A stretch of 64,000 nucleotides of DNA from an uncultured Bacillota bacterium. Lineage in GTDB: Bacteria; Bacillota; Clostridia; Christensenellales; UBA1242. Location: NCBI GenBank assembly GCA_946495675.1, contig CAMMDQ010000001.1, forward strand, positions 82,225 to 146,224, written 5' to 3'. Every line of letters begins with the position of its first letter. The stretch's first letter is position 1. Shown here piece by piece: positions 25,002 through 33,534 of the stretch. A program made the position numbers and the translations under genes. The notes beneath the pieces were generated by a model. It did not search any database and was not told the origin of the DNA. It worked only from the letters and a program-made list of their open reading frames with translations.

Positions 25002-25274
25002 ATGAAAGAACTTATGGCTCTTCTTGGCTTTGGTGCAGGAATGGTTGCAGGTGTAATGCTTTATAAATACTCTCAAGATTTTCAAAAGGGTGTAGATAAA
25101 GGGGAGAAAGAAATTATGAAAGGTGCAAAGCAACTTGAGCAAAAAGCTGAAGAAAAAATGGATCAAGCGCAGAAGCAAATAAATCAAAAAATGGATAAAA
25201 CAAAGAAAAAGATCAAAGCTGGCATGAAAAAAGTCAGCAAAAAAGCTGAAGAAATCAAAGATTCAGTAAAATAA
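25002..25274 (+). CDS. YtxH-like small membrane protein
   Basis: 90 aa from ATG 25002, six bases behind AAAGGAGG. One N-terminal transmembrane helix (about residues 4-22, LMALLGFGAGMVAGVML) is followed by a Lys/Gln/Glu-rich coiled coil that runs to the C-terminus. This is the layout of the YtxH group, often linked with general stress in Bacilli. Function unknown. It converges on the SRP RNA gene and shares its terminator region. Confidence 0.75.
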   Translation: MKELMALLGFGAGMVAGVMLYKYSQDFQKGVDKGEKEIMKGAKQLEQKAEEKMDQAQKQINQKMDKTKKKIKAGMKKVSKKAEEIKDSVK

Positions 25275-25276
25275 AC

Positions 25277-25303
25277 CAAAAAAGCGAGGCAAAAGCCTCG
25301 CTT
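25277..25303. terminator. Terminator shared by the YtxH-like gene and the SRP RNA
   Basis: GCGAGGC, loop AAAA, GCCTCGC. On the minus strand it is followed by T6, ideal for the SRP RNA; on the plus strand the tract is weaker. Confidence 0.85.
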
Positions 25304-25309
25304 GAATTT

Positions 25310-25580
25310 TCCTGTCAAGCACTTGCTTTGATAATGTTTAACCAACTGCCTTGAAATTGTTTCGCTCCACCAAAGCTACCTTATGGCACACCAGGGGGTC
25401 TTCTTAATGATGCTTCCGTCAGGATCTGACATGGTTCGAAGATTCTGATTGCATAAGACCTTGATTTCATCACAAAAAAATTTCACACATATTTGACTAA
25501 ACAAAACCGAGGCAAGCGTTCGACCCCACTATAGCGGATTGTGGGTTACAGAGCACCGCTAACTCTCCATCTAGCTTGAC
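25310..25580 (-). ncRNA. ffs: Large bacterial SRP RNA (scRNA, with Alu domain)
   Basis: Read on the minus strand. The 5' end carries the Alu-type part GGTGCTCTGTAACCC...CCGCTATAG...GGGGT. The Ffh-binding domain IV hairpin is unmistakable: GTCAGATCCTGACGGAAGCA near 25415-25435. The ends pair (GTCAAGC at the 5' end with GCTTGAC at 25320-25314). A promoter and terminator bracket it, giving about 270 bases. With Ffh it targets membrane and secreted proteins to the Sec channel. Confidence 0.93.
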
Positions 25581-25586
25581 TTTTTT

Positions 25587-25615
25587 ATCTTAGCATATTT
25601 TTATTTTTTTTTCAA
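25587..25615 (-). promoter_or_regulatory. Promoter of the SRP RNA
   Basis: Minus strand: TTGAAA (25615-25610), 17-base spacer, TAAGAT (25592-25587) preceded by TGC. Start predicted near 25580. Confidence 0.8.
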
Positions 25616-25756
25616 TGTTTTGACTTCAATTTAATTTTTTTTGTTGATAATTTTGCTTTATTTTTGCAAAAATTGGCAATTTTTGTCAAAAAAGAGCTGT
25701 TTGTTTTGTGTTTTTTTGTTTTTATGGTATACTAAGTTAAATTTTAAGAGGTTTTT

Positions 25757-26482
25757 ATGGAGAAACAACAAAGCAATGCAAAAAGGTTTTTAGATGCCTT
25801 CAATAATATCGATTATTTTATAAAAACAAGATATGATTTTAACAGAGCGATGGGGTTCTCAGAGCTTATCAGAAAATCAGTTGTTTTAAATTATACTATT
25901 AGAAAATATGAAGATGACCTTATAGACTATGGCAGATTGCGAAATGCCATTATTCACAACAACAACGAAGATTTTGTGATTGCTGAGCCGCATGATAAAG
26001 TGGTTGAAAAAATTGAGTATATTGAAAAACTGCTTACCACACCGCCAAAAGCTCTTGACACGGTTGCTAGAAGGGATGTTCATATCATAAGCGCTGACAA
26101 GAGCATGAGGGAAGTTATCAAAGAGATAGCAAATTCTGGCTATTCAAATCTGCCAGTTTATAAAAACAATGAGCTTATCGGAGTTGCCAATGGTCAAAAA
26201 ATTTTGGATAGTCTTGGCAAGTTTTTGATTTCTGGAGGCAAGGCGGATGTCTTTTTGTCAAGTGTCAAAATTGAAGATATGCTTTCAAAACTTGAAAACA
26301 GCAATTATTATTTTGTCGCTCCAGCTTCTTTTACGATTGAAGAATGCTTGAATGAATTTAATAAAAATCACAAATTGCTTGCAATACTTTTCACCAAAAC
26401 AGGAGAGAAAAATCAAATGCCGCTTGGGATTATGACCGGTGCAGATGTGCTTAAGGCAAATAAAATGTTGGAAAGCTATTGA
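25757..26482 (+). CDS. HEPN-like domain fused to a CBS-domain pair
   Basis: 241 aa behind AAGAGG. Residues about 1-90 are helical and contain RLRNAIIHNN, a fit to the R-x4-H motif (R62, H67) of HEPN domains, many of which are RNases. Residues about 98-235 form a CBS pair (RDVHIISADKSMREV, SNLPVYKNNELIGV, then EECLNEFNKNHKLLAILF and LGIMTGADVL), a module that binds adenosine ligands such as AMP, SAM or c-di-AMP. An adenylate-controlled RNA nuclease or binder is possible. A TATACT -10 lies at 25728-25733. Monocistronic. Confidence 0.75.
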   Translation: MEKQQSNAKRFLDAFNNIDYFIKTRYDFNRAMGFSELIRKSVVLNYTIRKYEDDLIDYGRLRNAIIHNNNEDFVIAEPHDKVVEKIEYIEKLLTTPPKALDTVARRDVHIISADKSMREVIKEIANSGYSNLPVYKNNELIGVANGQKILDSLGKFLISGGKADVFLSSVKIEDMLSKLENSNYYFVAPASFTIEECLNEFNKNHKLLAILFTKTGEKNQMPLGIMTGADVLKANKMLESY

Positions 26483-26528
26483 TTTTTTGTTTTTTTGTTG
26501 CAAAAAGGTCATGCAAATGAAAATTTGC

Positions 26529-26557
26529 TTGACTTTTCTTTTTTTGTGTGATTTAAT
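26529..26557 (+). promoter_or_regulatory. Promoter of the ileS T-box transcript
   Basis: TTGACT at 26529-26534, 17-base spacer, TTTAAT at 26552-26557; start near 26564. Confidence 0.75.
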
Positions 26558-26563
26558 ATTTCC

Positions 26564-26811
26564 AGTTTTAAAAAGCGTTGATAAAAGACAGGGCGTTTTG
26601 ATGATTTCTTTTAAGAGAGATGCCGGTTGGTGCAAGGCAGAAAGAAGCTTAAAGCGTTATCACTTTTGGAGCTGGAGGTTTGAACAGAAAGTTCTCAGTA
26701 AAGCTTGCCCGGGTCTTCCCGTGATAGAAGAGGTGGGTGATTGCCTGCTGCATAAGTTTACAAGTGGTTTTTAAAGCCTTTTGGCTCTTGTGGCTTGCAA
26801 GGGCTTTTTTG
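26564..26811 (+). promoter_or_regulatory. T-box riboswitch, isoleucine specifier
   Basis: Stem I features are recognisable: AGAGAGATGCC followed by GGTTGGTGCAA (26614-26636). Next comes the specifier region GTTATCACTTTTGGAGC, with codon ATC (Ile) at 26659-26661. The antiterminator region near 26728-26745 (AGAGGTGGGTGATTGCC) deviates from the usual TGGN-containing T-box core. A terminator hairpin with AAGCC...GGGCTT and T6 ends at about 26811. Uncharged tRNA-Ile should stabilise the antiterminator and switch on ileS. Confidence 0.85.
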
Positions 26812-26847
26812 TTTAAAAAAAGTCAGAATAATTTAAAGGAGAAAAAA

Positions 26848-29800
26848 ATGTATAGCAAAGTTGAAAGCAAACTTGATTTTGTGGCAAATGAGAAAAAAAT
26901 TGCACAGTTTTGGAAGGAAAACAATATTGTCAAAAAGGCTCTTGAGCAAAACAAAAATTCTGACAAGGTTTTTGTTTTGCATGACGGCCCGCCAACGGCA
27001 AATGGCAAACCGCACATTGGCCATGTTTTGACCAGAGCTATGAAAGATGTTATCCCAAGATTTAAGGCTATGAAGGGGCACTATATCTTTAGAAAGGCTG
27101 GCTGGGATACTCATGGATTGCCTGTTGAAGTTGAAGTTGAAAAAAGTCTGGGCTTCAACGGCAAAAAAGATATAGAAAAATATGGCGTTGACAAGTTTAT
27201 CAAACTTTGCAAAGAGTCGGTTTGGCAATATAAATCGATGTGGGAAGATTTGACGGACAAGATTGCTTACTGGGTGGATATGGAGCATCCATACATCACC
27301 TACGAAAACTCATATATCGAAAGCATTTTTTGGGCGCTTAAGCAGATGAACGACAAAGGTCTTATTTACAAAGGCCATAAAGTTGTGCCATACTGCCCAA
27401 GATGCGGAACTTCTCTTTCAAAGGCAGAACTTGAAAACGGCGACAACTACAAACTTTTGAAAGAAAACTCTGTTTATGTAAAATTCAAGTCAAATGACGA
27501 AGAAAACACATATTTTCTTGTGTGGACCACCACACCTTGGACTTTGCCTTCAAATGTTGCTCTTTGCATGAATCCTAGCGAGGATTACGTGAAGGTGGAG
27601 AGCGAAGGTAAAAACTACATTATGCTTGAAAAATTGTTGCCAACTTTGTTTGAAGAGGGCAGTTATAAAATTGTTTATCGCAAAAAGGGAAGAGAGTTTG
27701 AGTATCACAAATATCAGCCGCTTTTTGACTATGTTAAAGACAAAATCAAAAAAGGATATTTTGTAACAGTTGATGACTATGTTACAACAGAAGATGGAAC
27801 AGGAATTGTTCATATAGCTCCAGCTTTTGGTGAAGACGATGCCGCAGTTGGCAAAAAGTATGGCATTGATTTTGTTCAGCTTGTTGATAAGTATGGTCAA
27901 ATGAGCACTGAAACAGATTTTTCAGGCATGTTTGTCAAAGATGCAGACAAACCTATCATTGAAAAGCTTCAAAAAGAAGACAAAATGTTTAAAATATTGC
28001 CATTTGAGCACTCATACCCTCATTGTTGGCGTTGCAAAAGCCCGCTTCTTTACTACGCACAAGATGCTTGGTTTGTCAAAACAACAGCTATCAAAGAAAA
28101 ACTAGTTGAAAATAATCAGCAAATCAATTGGATCCCAGACCATATTAAAAATGGCAGAATGGGCAATTTCCTTGCAAACAACATTGACTGGAACATTTCA
28201 CGCAATCGTTTCTGGGGCACGCCACTTCCTTTCTGGGTTTGCGAAAATGGGCATATTCATGTGATTGGCTCAGTCAAAGAACTTATGGAAAAAACTGGGG
28301 CTAATGCGGACATTGATTTGCACAAGCCTAGCCTTGATAAACTTACAATGACTTGTCCTAAATGTGGTAAAACAATGCATAGAACACCTGAAGTTATGGA
28401 CTGCTGGTTTGATAGCGGCTCGATGCCTTTTGCTCAGTATCATTATCCTTTTGAAAACAAAGAAATCTTTGAAAAGGCTTTTTCAGCTGATTATATAAGT
28501 GAAGCGATTGATCAGACTCGTGGCTGGTTCTACACTCTTTTGACAGTCAACACTGCAGTTTTTGGACTGGCACCTTATAAGGCTTGCAATGTGCTTGGTC
28601 TTGTGCTTGATAAACATGGTCTTAAAATGAGCAAAAGTCTTAAAAATGGCGTTGATCCTTGGGAAGTTTTAAACAAATATGGTGCGGATGGTGTGAGATG
28701 GTATTTCTTCTCAAGTTGCAATCCTGCACAAGGGCTGCCTTTTATCGAAGAAAACCTTGTTGATTTGCAAAGAAAATTTATGGGCACACTTTGGAATGTT
28801 TATTATTTCTATGTGCTTTATGCAGAAATTGACAAGATTGATCCTAGCAAAATCGACCTTAAAAAGTGTAAGTTATCTTTCCTTGATAGGTGGCTTTTGT
28901 CTGATTTCAACGCCCTTATTAAAACGGTAGATAATTGCCTTGAAAAATATGACATGCAAACACCAGCCAAAGAAATCAGCAGTTTTGTTGATAAGCTTTC
29001 AAATTGGTATGTTCGCCGCTCAAGAGAAAGGTTTTGGGGTAGTGAAGAAAGCGAAGATAAAATTGCTGCTTACAAAACACTTTATGAAGTTTTGGTGGGG
29101 CTTAGCAAACTTGTTGCTCCTTTTGTTCCATATATTTCCGAAGAAATTTATCAAAACCTTGTGAGAAATCTCGACAAAAACGCACCAGAAAGTGTGCATT
29201 TCTGCGCCTTCCCTGTTGCCGATGAAAAAATGATCGACTCATCGCTTAACGAAGGCATGGATAAAGTGCTTGAGATTGTTGAAAATGGAAGAATTTGTCG
29301 AAATGGCAGCGGAATTAAAAACCGTCAACCGCTTTCTAAAGTTATCATCTGTGTTGCAGAGCAACTTAATCTTGATGATGAGCTTCAAAATCTTATCAAA
29401 GACGAGCTCAATGTTGAAGGATTGCAGTTTATTCATAATGCTGATGAATTTGTTTCTTATTCACTTAAGCCTCAACTTAAAACTTTGGGACCAAAATATG
29501 GAAAATATTTGGGCAAAATCAAAGAATTTTTGTCGTCTTGCAATGCGACTGAAGTTGTTGCAAAAGTCAAGAATGGTCACATGATAAAGCTGGAAGTTGA
29601 CGGGCAAGAGATAGAAATAGGCAAGGAAGACCTGCTTATCAGCTTGGTTAATAAAGAAGGCTATTCTTCTGCAACAAACGGAGTGGTAACAGTCATACTT
29701 GATACAACTCTTACCAAAGATTTGCTAGACAAAGGTTTTATCAGTGAGTTTGTAAGCAAGGTGCAAAACCTGCGCAAAGACAGCGGGCTCAATGTGACTG

Positions 29801-29976
29801 ATCACATCAAAATTTGGCTGGAAGGCGAGCCGCAAGAGGAGCAACTTGTGATGCAAAACAAAACAAGTCTGCAAAAAACTTTGCTTGCCGACCAGATTGA
29901 AGTGGGCAGTGGCGGCCAGTTTAAGACGGAGTTGCAAGGCCAAAAAGTTTTGACAGTGTATATCGAAAAAGTTTAA
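26848..29976 (+). CDS. ileS: Isoleucyl-tRNA synthetase, long (type 2-like) form
   Basis: 1042 aa from ATG 26848 with AAAGGAG upstream. Class I synthetase charging tRNA-Ile. Signature GPPTANGKPHIGH (HIGH motif) at about residues 46-58, CP1 editing domain with VWTTTPWTLPSNVAL, WNISRNRFWGTPLPFW, and the KMSKS motif in GLKMSKSLKNGVDPW. The length (over 1000 aa), GPPTANG sequence and long C-terminal part with VNLRKDSGLxxxD-like motifs fit the eukaryote-like type 2 enzyme, often naturally resistant to mupirocin. The T-box with an ATC specifier confirms the amino acid. Confidence 0.96.
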   Translation: MYSKVESKLDFVANEKKIAQFWKENNIVKKALEQNKNSDKVFVLHDGPPTANGKPHIGHVLTRAMKDVIPRFKAMKGHYIFRKAGWDTHGLPVEVEVEKSLGFNGKKDIEKYGVDKFIKLCKESVWQYKSMWEDLTDKIAYWVDMEHPYITYENSYIESIFWALKQMNDKGLIYKGHKVVPYCPRCGTSLSKAELENGDNYKLLKENSVYVKFKSNDEENTYFLVWTTTPWTLPSNVALCMNPSEDYVKVESEGKNYIMLEKLLPTLFEEGSYKIVYRKKGREFEYHKYQPLFDYVKDKIKKGYFVTVDDYVTTEDGTGIVHIAPAFGEDDAAVGKKYGIDFVQLVDKYGQMSTETDFSGMFVKDADKPIIEKLQKEDKMFKILPFEHSYPHCWRCKSPLLYYAQDAWFVKTTAIKEKLVENNQQINWIPDHIKNGRMGNFLANNIDWNISRNRFWGTPLPFWVCENGHIHVIGSVKELMEKTGANADIDLHKPSLDKLTMTCPKCGKTMHRTPEVMDCWFDSGSMPFAQYHYPFENKEIFEKAFSADYISEAIDQTRGWFYTLLTVNTAVFGLAPYKACNVLGLVLDKHGLKMSKSLKNGVDPWEVLNKYGADGVRWYFFSSCNPAQGLPFIEENLVDLQRKFMGTLWNVYYFYVLYAEIDKIDPSKIDLKKCKLSFLDRWLLSDFNALIKTVDNCLEKYDMQTPAKEISSFVDKLSNWYVRRSRERFWGSEESEDKIAAYKTLYEVLVGLSKLVAPFVPYISEEIYQNLVRNLDKNAPESVHFCAFPVADEKMIDSSLNEGMDKVLEIVENGRICRNGSGIKNRQPLSKVIICVAEQLNLDDELQNLIKDELNVEGLQFIHNADEFVSYSLKPQLKTLGPKYGKYLGKIKEFLSSCNATEVVAKVKNGHMIKLEVDGQEIEIGKEDLLISLVNKEGYSSATNGVVTVILDTTLTKDLLDKGFISEFVSKVQNLRKDSGLNVTDHIKIWLEGEPQEEQLVMQNKTSLQKTLLADQIEVGSGGQFKTELQGQKVLTVYIEKV

Positions 29977-29987
29977 AAAACAAAAAA

Positions 29988-30025
29988 AGACAACTTTAGT
30001 TTGCTTGATTTAAAGTTGTCTTTTT
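29988..30025 (+). terminator. Intrinsic terminator after ileS, overlapping the next promoter
   Basis: AGACAACTTTA (29988-29998) pairs perfectly with TAAAGTTGTCT (30011-30021), then T5. The loop holds TTGATT (30005-30010), the -35 of the next gene. Confidence 0.9.
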
Positions 30026-30033
30026 GTTATACT
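30005..30033 (+). promoter_or_regulatory. Promoter of the RlmI-like gene, nested in the ileS terminator
   Basis: TTGATT at 30005-30010, 17-base spacer, TATACT at 30028-30033 with TGT before it. The spacer is the 3' arm of the terminator. Confidence 0.7.
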
Positions 30034-30055
30034 TAAGTAAAATTAAAGGATAGAT

Positions 30056-30904
30056 ATGAAAATTGCACAAAATTGGATAGATTATCAAGTTATTTCATCA
30101 AATATGGGCGAAAAGCTTGAAAAATGGGGTAAATACACATTGATTCGTCCCGACCCGCAAGTGATTTGGAAGACAAAGCAGTCTCTTGAAAAGCTGGGCA
30201 AAGTTGATGGCATATACAGACGAAGCTCATCTGGTGGTGGGCAATGGCAATTTGTTAATCAGTTGCCGCCGCAGTGGAATATCTCTTGGCAGGGACTTAA
30301 ATTTATTGTCAAGCCAATGGGGTTCAAACACACTGGACTTTTCCCTGAGCAGGCAGTTAATTGGCAGGAAATTGACAGTCTTATAAGAAATGCAGGCAGA
30401 GAAATCAAAGTGTTAAACCTGTTTGCATATTCTGGCGGCGCAAGTGTGGTTGCTGCAAAAGCGGGTGCGATGGTTACGCATATTGATGCAAGCAAAGGCA
30501 TGGTCGAAATGGCAAAAGAAAATGCTCGGCTTAACAACATTTCATCCATCAGATTTTTGATTGATGATTGCACAAAATTTATTGAACGAGAAATAAGGCG
30601 TGGCAACAGTTATGATGCGATCATAATGGATCCACCAAGCTATGGCAGGGGCACAAATGGGCAAACCTGGAAGCTTGAAGACAATCTTTTTGATTTTGTT
30701 ATGCTTTGCAAAAAAGTGTTGTCTAAAAAGCCGCTTTTTGTGCTTATTTCTTCTTATACAACTGGGCTTCAGCCCACCGTTTTGAAAAACATTTTGTCTC
30801 TTTGTTTTGGCGAAAATAATATTGACGCTGATGAAATTGGTCTTTCTTGTCAAGACGGACTTGTTTTGCCTTGTGGGGCAAGGGGGCTGAAAGTCTTTAA
30901 GTAA
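30056..30904 (+). CDS. Class I SAM-dependent RNA methyltransferase (RlmI/RlmK-like)
   Basis: 282 aa with AAAGGA upstream. The core shows VLNLFAYSGGASVVAAKAGA (SAM motif I), THIDASKGMVEMAKENARLN, a DCTKFIERE segment and the catalytic-type loop IIMDPPSYGRG. These belong to the RlmI/RlmK/YwbD family of 23S rRNA (cytosine or guanine) methyltransferases, but the N-terminal PUA domain is missing, as in the shorter branch. The target base cannot be named. A pseudouridine synthase gene follows 27 bases later, so two RNA-modification genes share the transcript. Confidence 0.82.
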   Translation: MKIAQNWIDYQVISSNMGEKLEKWGKYTLIRPDPQVIWKTKQSLEKLGKVDGIYRRSSSGGGQWQFVNQLPPQWNISWQGLKFIVKPMGFKHTGLFPEQAVNWQEIDSLIRNAGREIKVLNLFAYSGGASVVAAKAGAMVTHIDASKGMVEMAKENARLNNISSIRFLIDDCTKFIEREIRRGNSYDAIIMDPPSYGRGTNGQTWKLEDNLFDFVMLCKKVLSKKPLFVLISSYTTGLQPTVLKNILSLCFGENNIDADEIGLSCQDGLVLPCGARGLKVFK

Positions 30905-30931
30905 ATAAAAAATTTTGAAAAGGTGAGAGAT

Positions 30932-31636
30932 ATGGAAGCAAAAGACTTGCAAATACTTTATGAAGACAATCAAATTATTGTGGCAATCAAACCGCAGAAT
31001 GTGCCATCTCAAGAAGACAGCTCGGGCGATAAAGATATGCTGAGCATGATCAAAGAATATGTTAAAGAAAAATACAACAAACCTGGCGAGGCTTTCATTG
31101 GTCTTGTGCATCGGCTTGACAGGCCAACTGGTGGCATTATGGTTTTTGCCAGAAATTCAAAGTCTGCAGCACGGCTTAGCGATCAGATAAGGCAAAATCA
31201 AATGCACAAAACCTATTATTGTGTTGCCGTTGGCACTTTGAAAGACAAAGAAGCAACCCTTGTCAATTATTTGAAAAAAGATGAGAAAGAAAACATTGTC
31301 AAAATTGTTCCAATAAGTGAAAGCGGAGCAAAAAAAGCCGAACTGAAATATAAAATTTTGCAGACTGAAGGAAATTTAAGTTTGTGCCAGGTCAATTTGA
31401 TTAGTGGACGCTCACATCAAATACGTGTGCAGTTTGCGGGAATAAATTGTCCGCTTTTTGGCGATAAAAAATATGGAAAGTTTGCGGCGGGAACAACTGA
31501 CAATCTCGGACTTTGGGCTGGCAGGCTTGAGTTTGTGCATCCAACAACAAAACAGAAAATGATTTTTGCTTGTCCGCCTGATACAAGCAAAATGCCATGG
31601 AAAAATTTTTATTTAGACAAATATTTTTTGAGGTGA
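30932..31636 (+). CDS. RluA-family pseudouridine synthase
   Basis: 234 aa from ATG 30932, with AAAGGTGAG just upstream; the GTG at 30923 is part of that site. The catalytic Asp is in LVHRLDRPTGGIMVFA, the RluA signature. Later SGRSHQIRVQFAGINCPLFGDKKYG is also diagnostic. No N-terminal S4 domain is present, so this is the short branch. The enzyme isomerises uridine in rRNA or tRNA; the site is unknown. It ends three bases before pepF and is co-transcribed with it. Confidence 0.9.
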   Translation: MEAKDLQILYEDNQIIVAIKPQNVPSQEDSSGDKDMLSMIKEYVKEKYNKPGEAFIGLVHRLDRPTGGIMVFARNSKSAARLSDQIRQNQMHKTYYCVAVGTLKDKEATLVNYLKKDEKENIVKIVPISESGAKKAELKYKILQTEGNLSLCQVNLISGRSHQIRVQFAGINCPLFGDKKYGKFAAGTTDNLGLWAGRLEFVHPTTKQKMIFACPPDTSKMPWKNFYLDKYFLR

Positions 31637-31639
31637 AAA

Positions 31640-33415
31640 ATGAAAAAAAGAAGCCAGATAGCAGAAAAATATAAATGGGATAAATCCTGTCTTTGCAATA
31701 GCGAAAAAGAATTCGAAGAAAGACTGAGTGGCTTTGAAAAATATATTGCTTTATTTAAAAAATTTGAAGGAAAGCTGACAAGCAAAAAAGCGGTTTATGA
31801 CTATCTAAAACTTAGTGAAGAATTTGAAAAAAGTTTTGATCCAACTTTTCTTTACATCAGCATGAAAAGAGATGAACAGCTTGATAATGACATAAGCAAT
31901 AGGCTTTATCAAAAGCTTATGAATTTTTACACAAAATTTTCCACAGAGACATCTCTTTTATCGACTCAGATTAAAAAGCTGCCTGATCAGCTTCTGGACG
32001 AAATCATCAGTGACAAAAAATTTAAGGATTATAAAAGAGATTTTGAATGGATCAAAAAAACAAAAGTCCACAATTTGACTGATGACCAAGAGCAACTGCT
32101 TTCAGGTATGGATTTTTTTGGCTACTCGTCAGTGATGAGAAATCTTAGCGATGTTGACATCAAATTTGGCAAAATCAGCGACAGTAAAGGCAAAAACTAT
32201 TTACTTAACAGCTCAAACTATGGCACTTTTATGCGCTCAAAAGACAGGACTTTAAGAAAACAAAGTTTTACAGTGTTGAATGGAACTTTTGGCAAATATA
32301 TCAATACTTTCGCAGGCAACTATATAAACAAAGTTAAGGCAGATTGCTATTTTGCAAAGGTCAGAAAATATACTTCGGCACTTGATGAAGCTCTTTTCAA
32401 TGAAGAGGTTGATAAAAAAGTTTATCAAACATTAATTGAAAAAGTGCATGAAAATTTGTCCGTTTTGTTTAAGTTTTTTGAGTTTAAGAAAAAGGAACTT
32501 GGACTAAAAGATTTTTCAATTTATGACTGCTTAGCCGAGTTGCCAAGTCAAGCGAAGGAAAGATATACCTATGATCAGGCTATAGATCTTCTGAAAAGAG
32601 CACTGGCTCCTCTAGGGGAAGAATACATTGCTTTGCTTCAAAAAGCAAAGGAAGAACGTTGGATTGATGTTATGCCAAATGAGAACAAACGCTCTGGAGC
32701 TTATGAAAATGCAGTTTACGATGCTCATCCTTTTGTTCTTACAAACTTTGAAGGCGATTTAGAGTCAGTTTTCACACTTGCGCACGAACTTGGGCATGCC
32801 ATGCACTCATATTTTTCAAATTGCAGCCAGCCGCGGCCAACAGCTCAATACACAATATTTTTGGCAGAAATTGCTAGCACAACAAATGAAATGCTTTTGC
32901 TTAATTATTTGTTGCAAAACTGCTCAAAAAAACAAAAACTTTCACTTTATAATAAACTTTTTGATAATGTTAAATCAACCATTTTTCGTCAAACTATGTT
33001 TGCTGAATTTGAAGAGAAAATTCATGCGTTGCATGAAAGTGGCACTCCACTGACAAAAGACCTTTTATGTGATGTTTATTTCAAACTTAATAAACAATAT
33101 TTTGGCAAAGTCAAACTGGTCAAAGAAGTTATGTATGAATGGGCAAGAATTCCGCACTTTTTCTCGGAATTTTATGTTTACAAATATGCAACAGGGCTTA
33201 TTTGTGCAATAAATTTTGCAAATAGAATTTTAAGCGGCGAAAAAGATGCAGTTAAAGACTATTTTAAATTTTTAAGTGCAGGCTCAAGTGATGGTCCAAT
33301 CAATATTTTGAAAAATTCAGGTTGTGACCTTGAAAGTGGAAAAGCATATCAGGTGTCATTTGATTATTTAAAAGCGATTTTAAATGATTGGCAAAAAGAA
33401 ATAAAAAAGCAATAA
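31640..33415 (+). CDS. pepF: Oligoendopeptidase F-type M3 metallopeptidase
   Basis: 591 aa with GAGGTG upstream. M3 family zinc peptidase that degrades oligopeptides in the cytoplasm. The zinc motif is HELGH in TLAHELGHAMHSYF (about residues 382-395), with the third ligand Glu in IFLAEIASTTNEML. The N-terminal helical part (about 1-190) matches the oligopeptidase F N-domain. Full family length. No intrinsic terminator is obvious behind it, only a T-rich stretch. Confidence 0.94.
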   Translation: MKKRSQIAEKYKWDKSCLCNSEKEFEERLSGFEKYIALFKKFEGKLTSKKAVYDYLKLSEEFEKSFDPTFLYISMKRDEQLDNDISNRLYQKLMNFYTKFSTETSLLSTQIKKLPDQLLDEIISDKKFKDYKRDFEWIKKTKVHNLTDDQEQLLSGMDFFGYSSVMRNLSDVDIKFGKISDSKGKNYLLNSSNYGTFMRSKDRTLRKQSFTVLNGTFGKYINTFAGNYINKVKADCYFAKVRKYTSALDEALFNEEVDKKVYQTLIEKVHENLSVLFKFFEFKKKELGLKDFSIYDCLAELPSQAKERYTYDQAIDLLKRALAPLGEEYIALLQKAKEERWIDVMPNENKRSGAYENAVYDAHPFVLTNFEGDLESVFTLAHELGHAMHSYFSNCSQPRPTAQYTIFLAEIASTTNEMLLLNYLLQNCSKKQKLSLYNKLFDNVKSTIFRQTMFAEFEEKIHALHESGTPLTKDLLCDVYFKLNKQYFGKVKLVKEVMYEWARIPHFFSEFYVYKYATGLICAINFANRILSGEKDAVKDYFKFLSAGSSDGPINILKNSGCDLESGKAYQVSFDYLKAILNDWQKEIKKQ

Positions 33416-33459
33416 ATTTTGTTTTTTTTTGTTTGTCTTTTACACAAACGGCAAATTGT

Positions 33460-33488
33460 TTGTGAAAATTGTAAAAATTTGTTAGAAT
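33460..33488 (+). promoter_or_regulatory. Promoter of the GLUG-repeat gene
   Basis: TTGTGA at 33460-33465, 17-base spacer, TAGAAT at 33483-33488 with TGT before it. Confidence 0.7.
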
Positions 33489-33534
33489 ATGGAAAACATA
33501 TATTTATCCGCTCGTTTTTGATAAGGAGATTGGA

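Noticed and set aside
26439..26774. Plus-strand frame of 111 codons before ileS
   Set aside because: It runs through the ileS promoter and T-box leader; the RNA structure explains the sequence.
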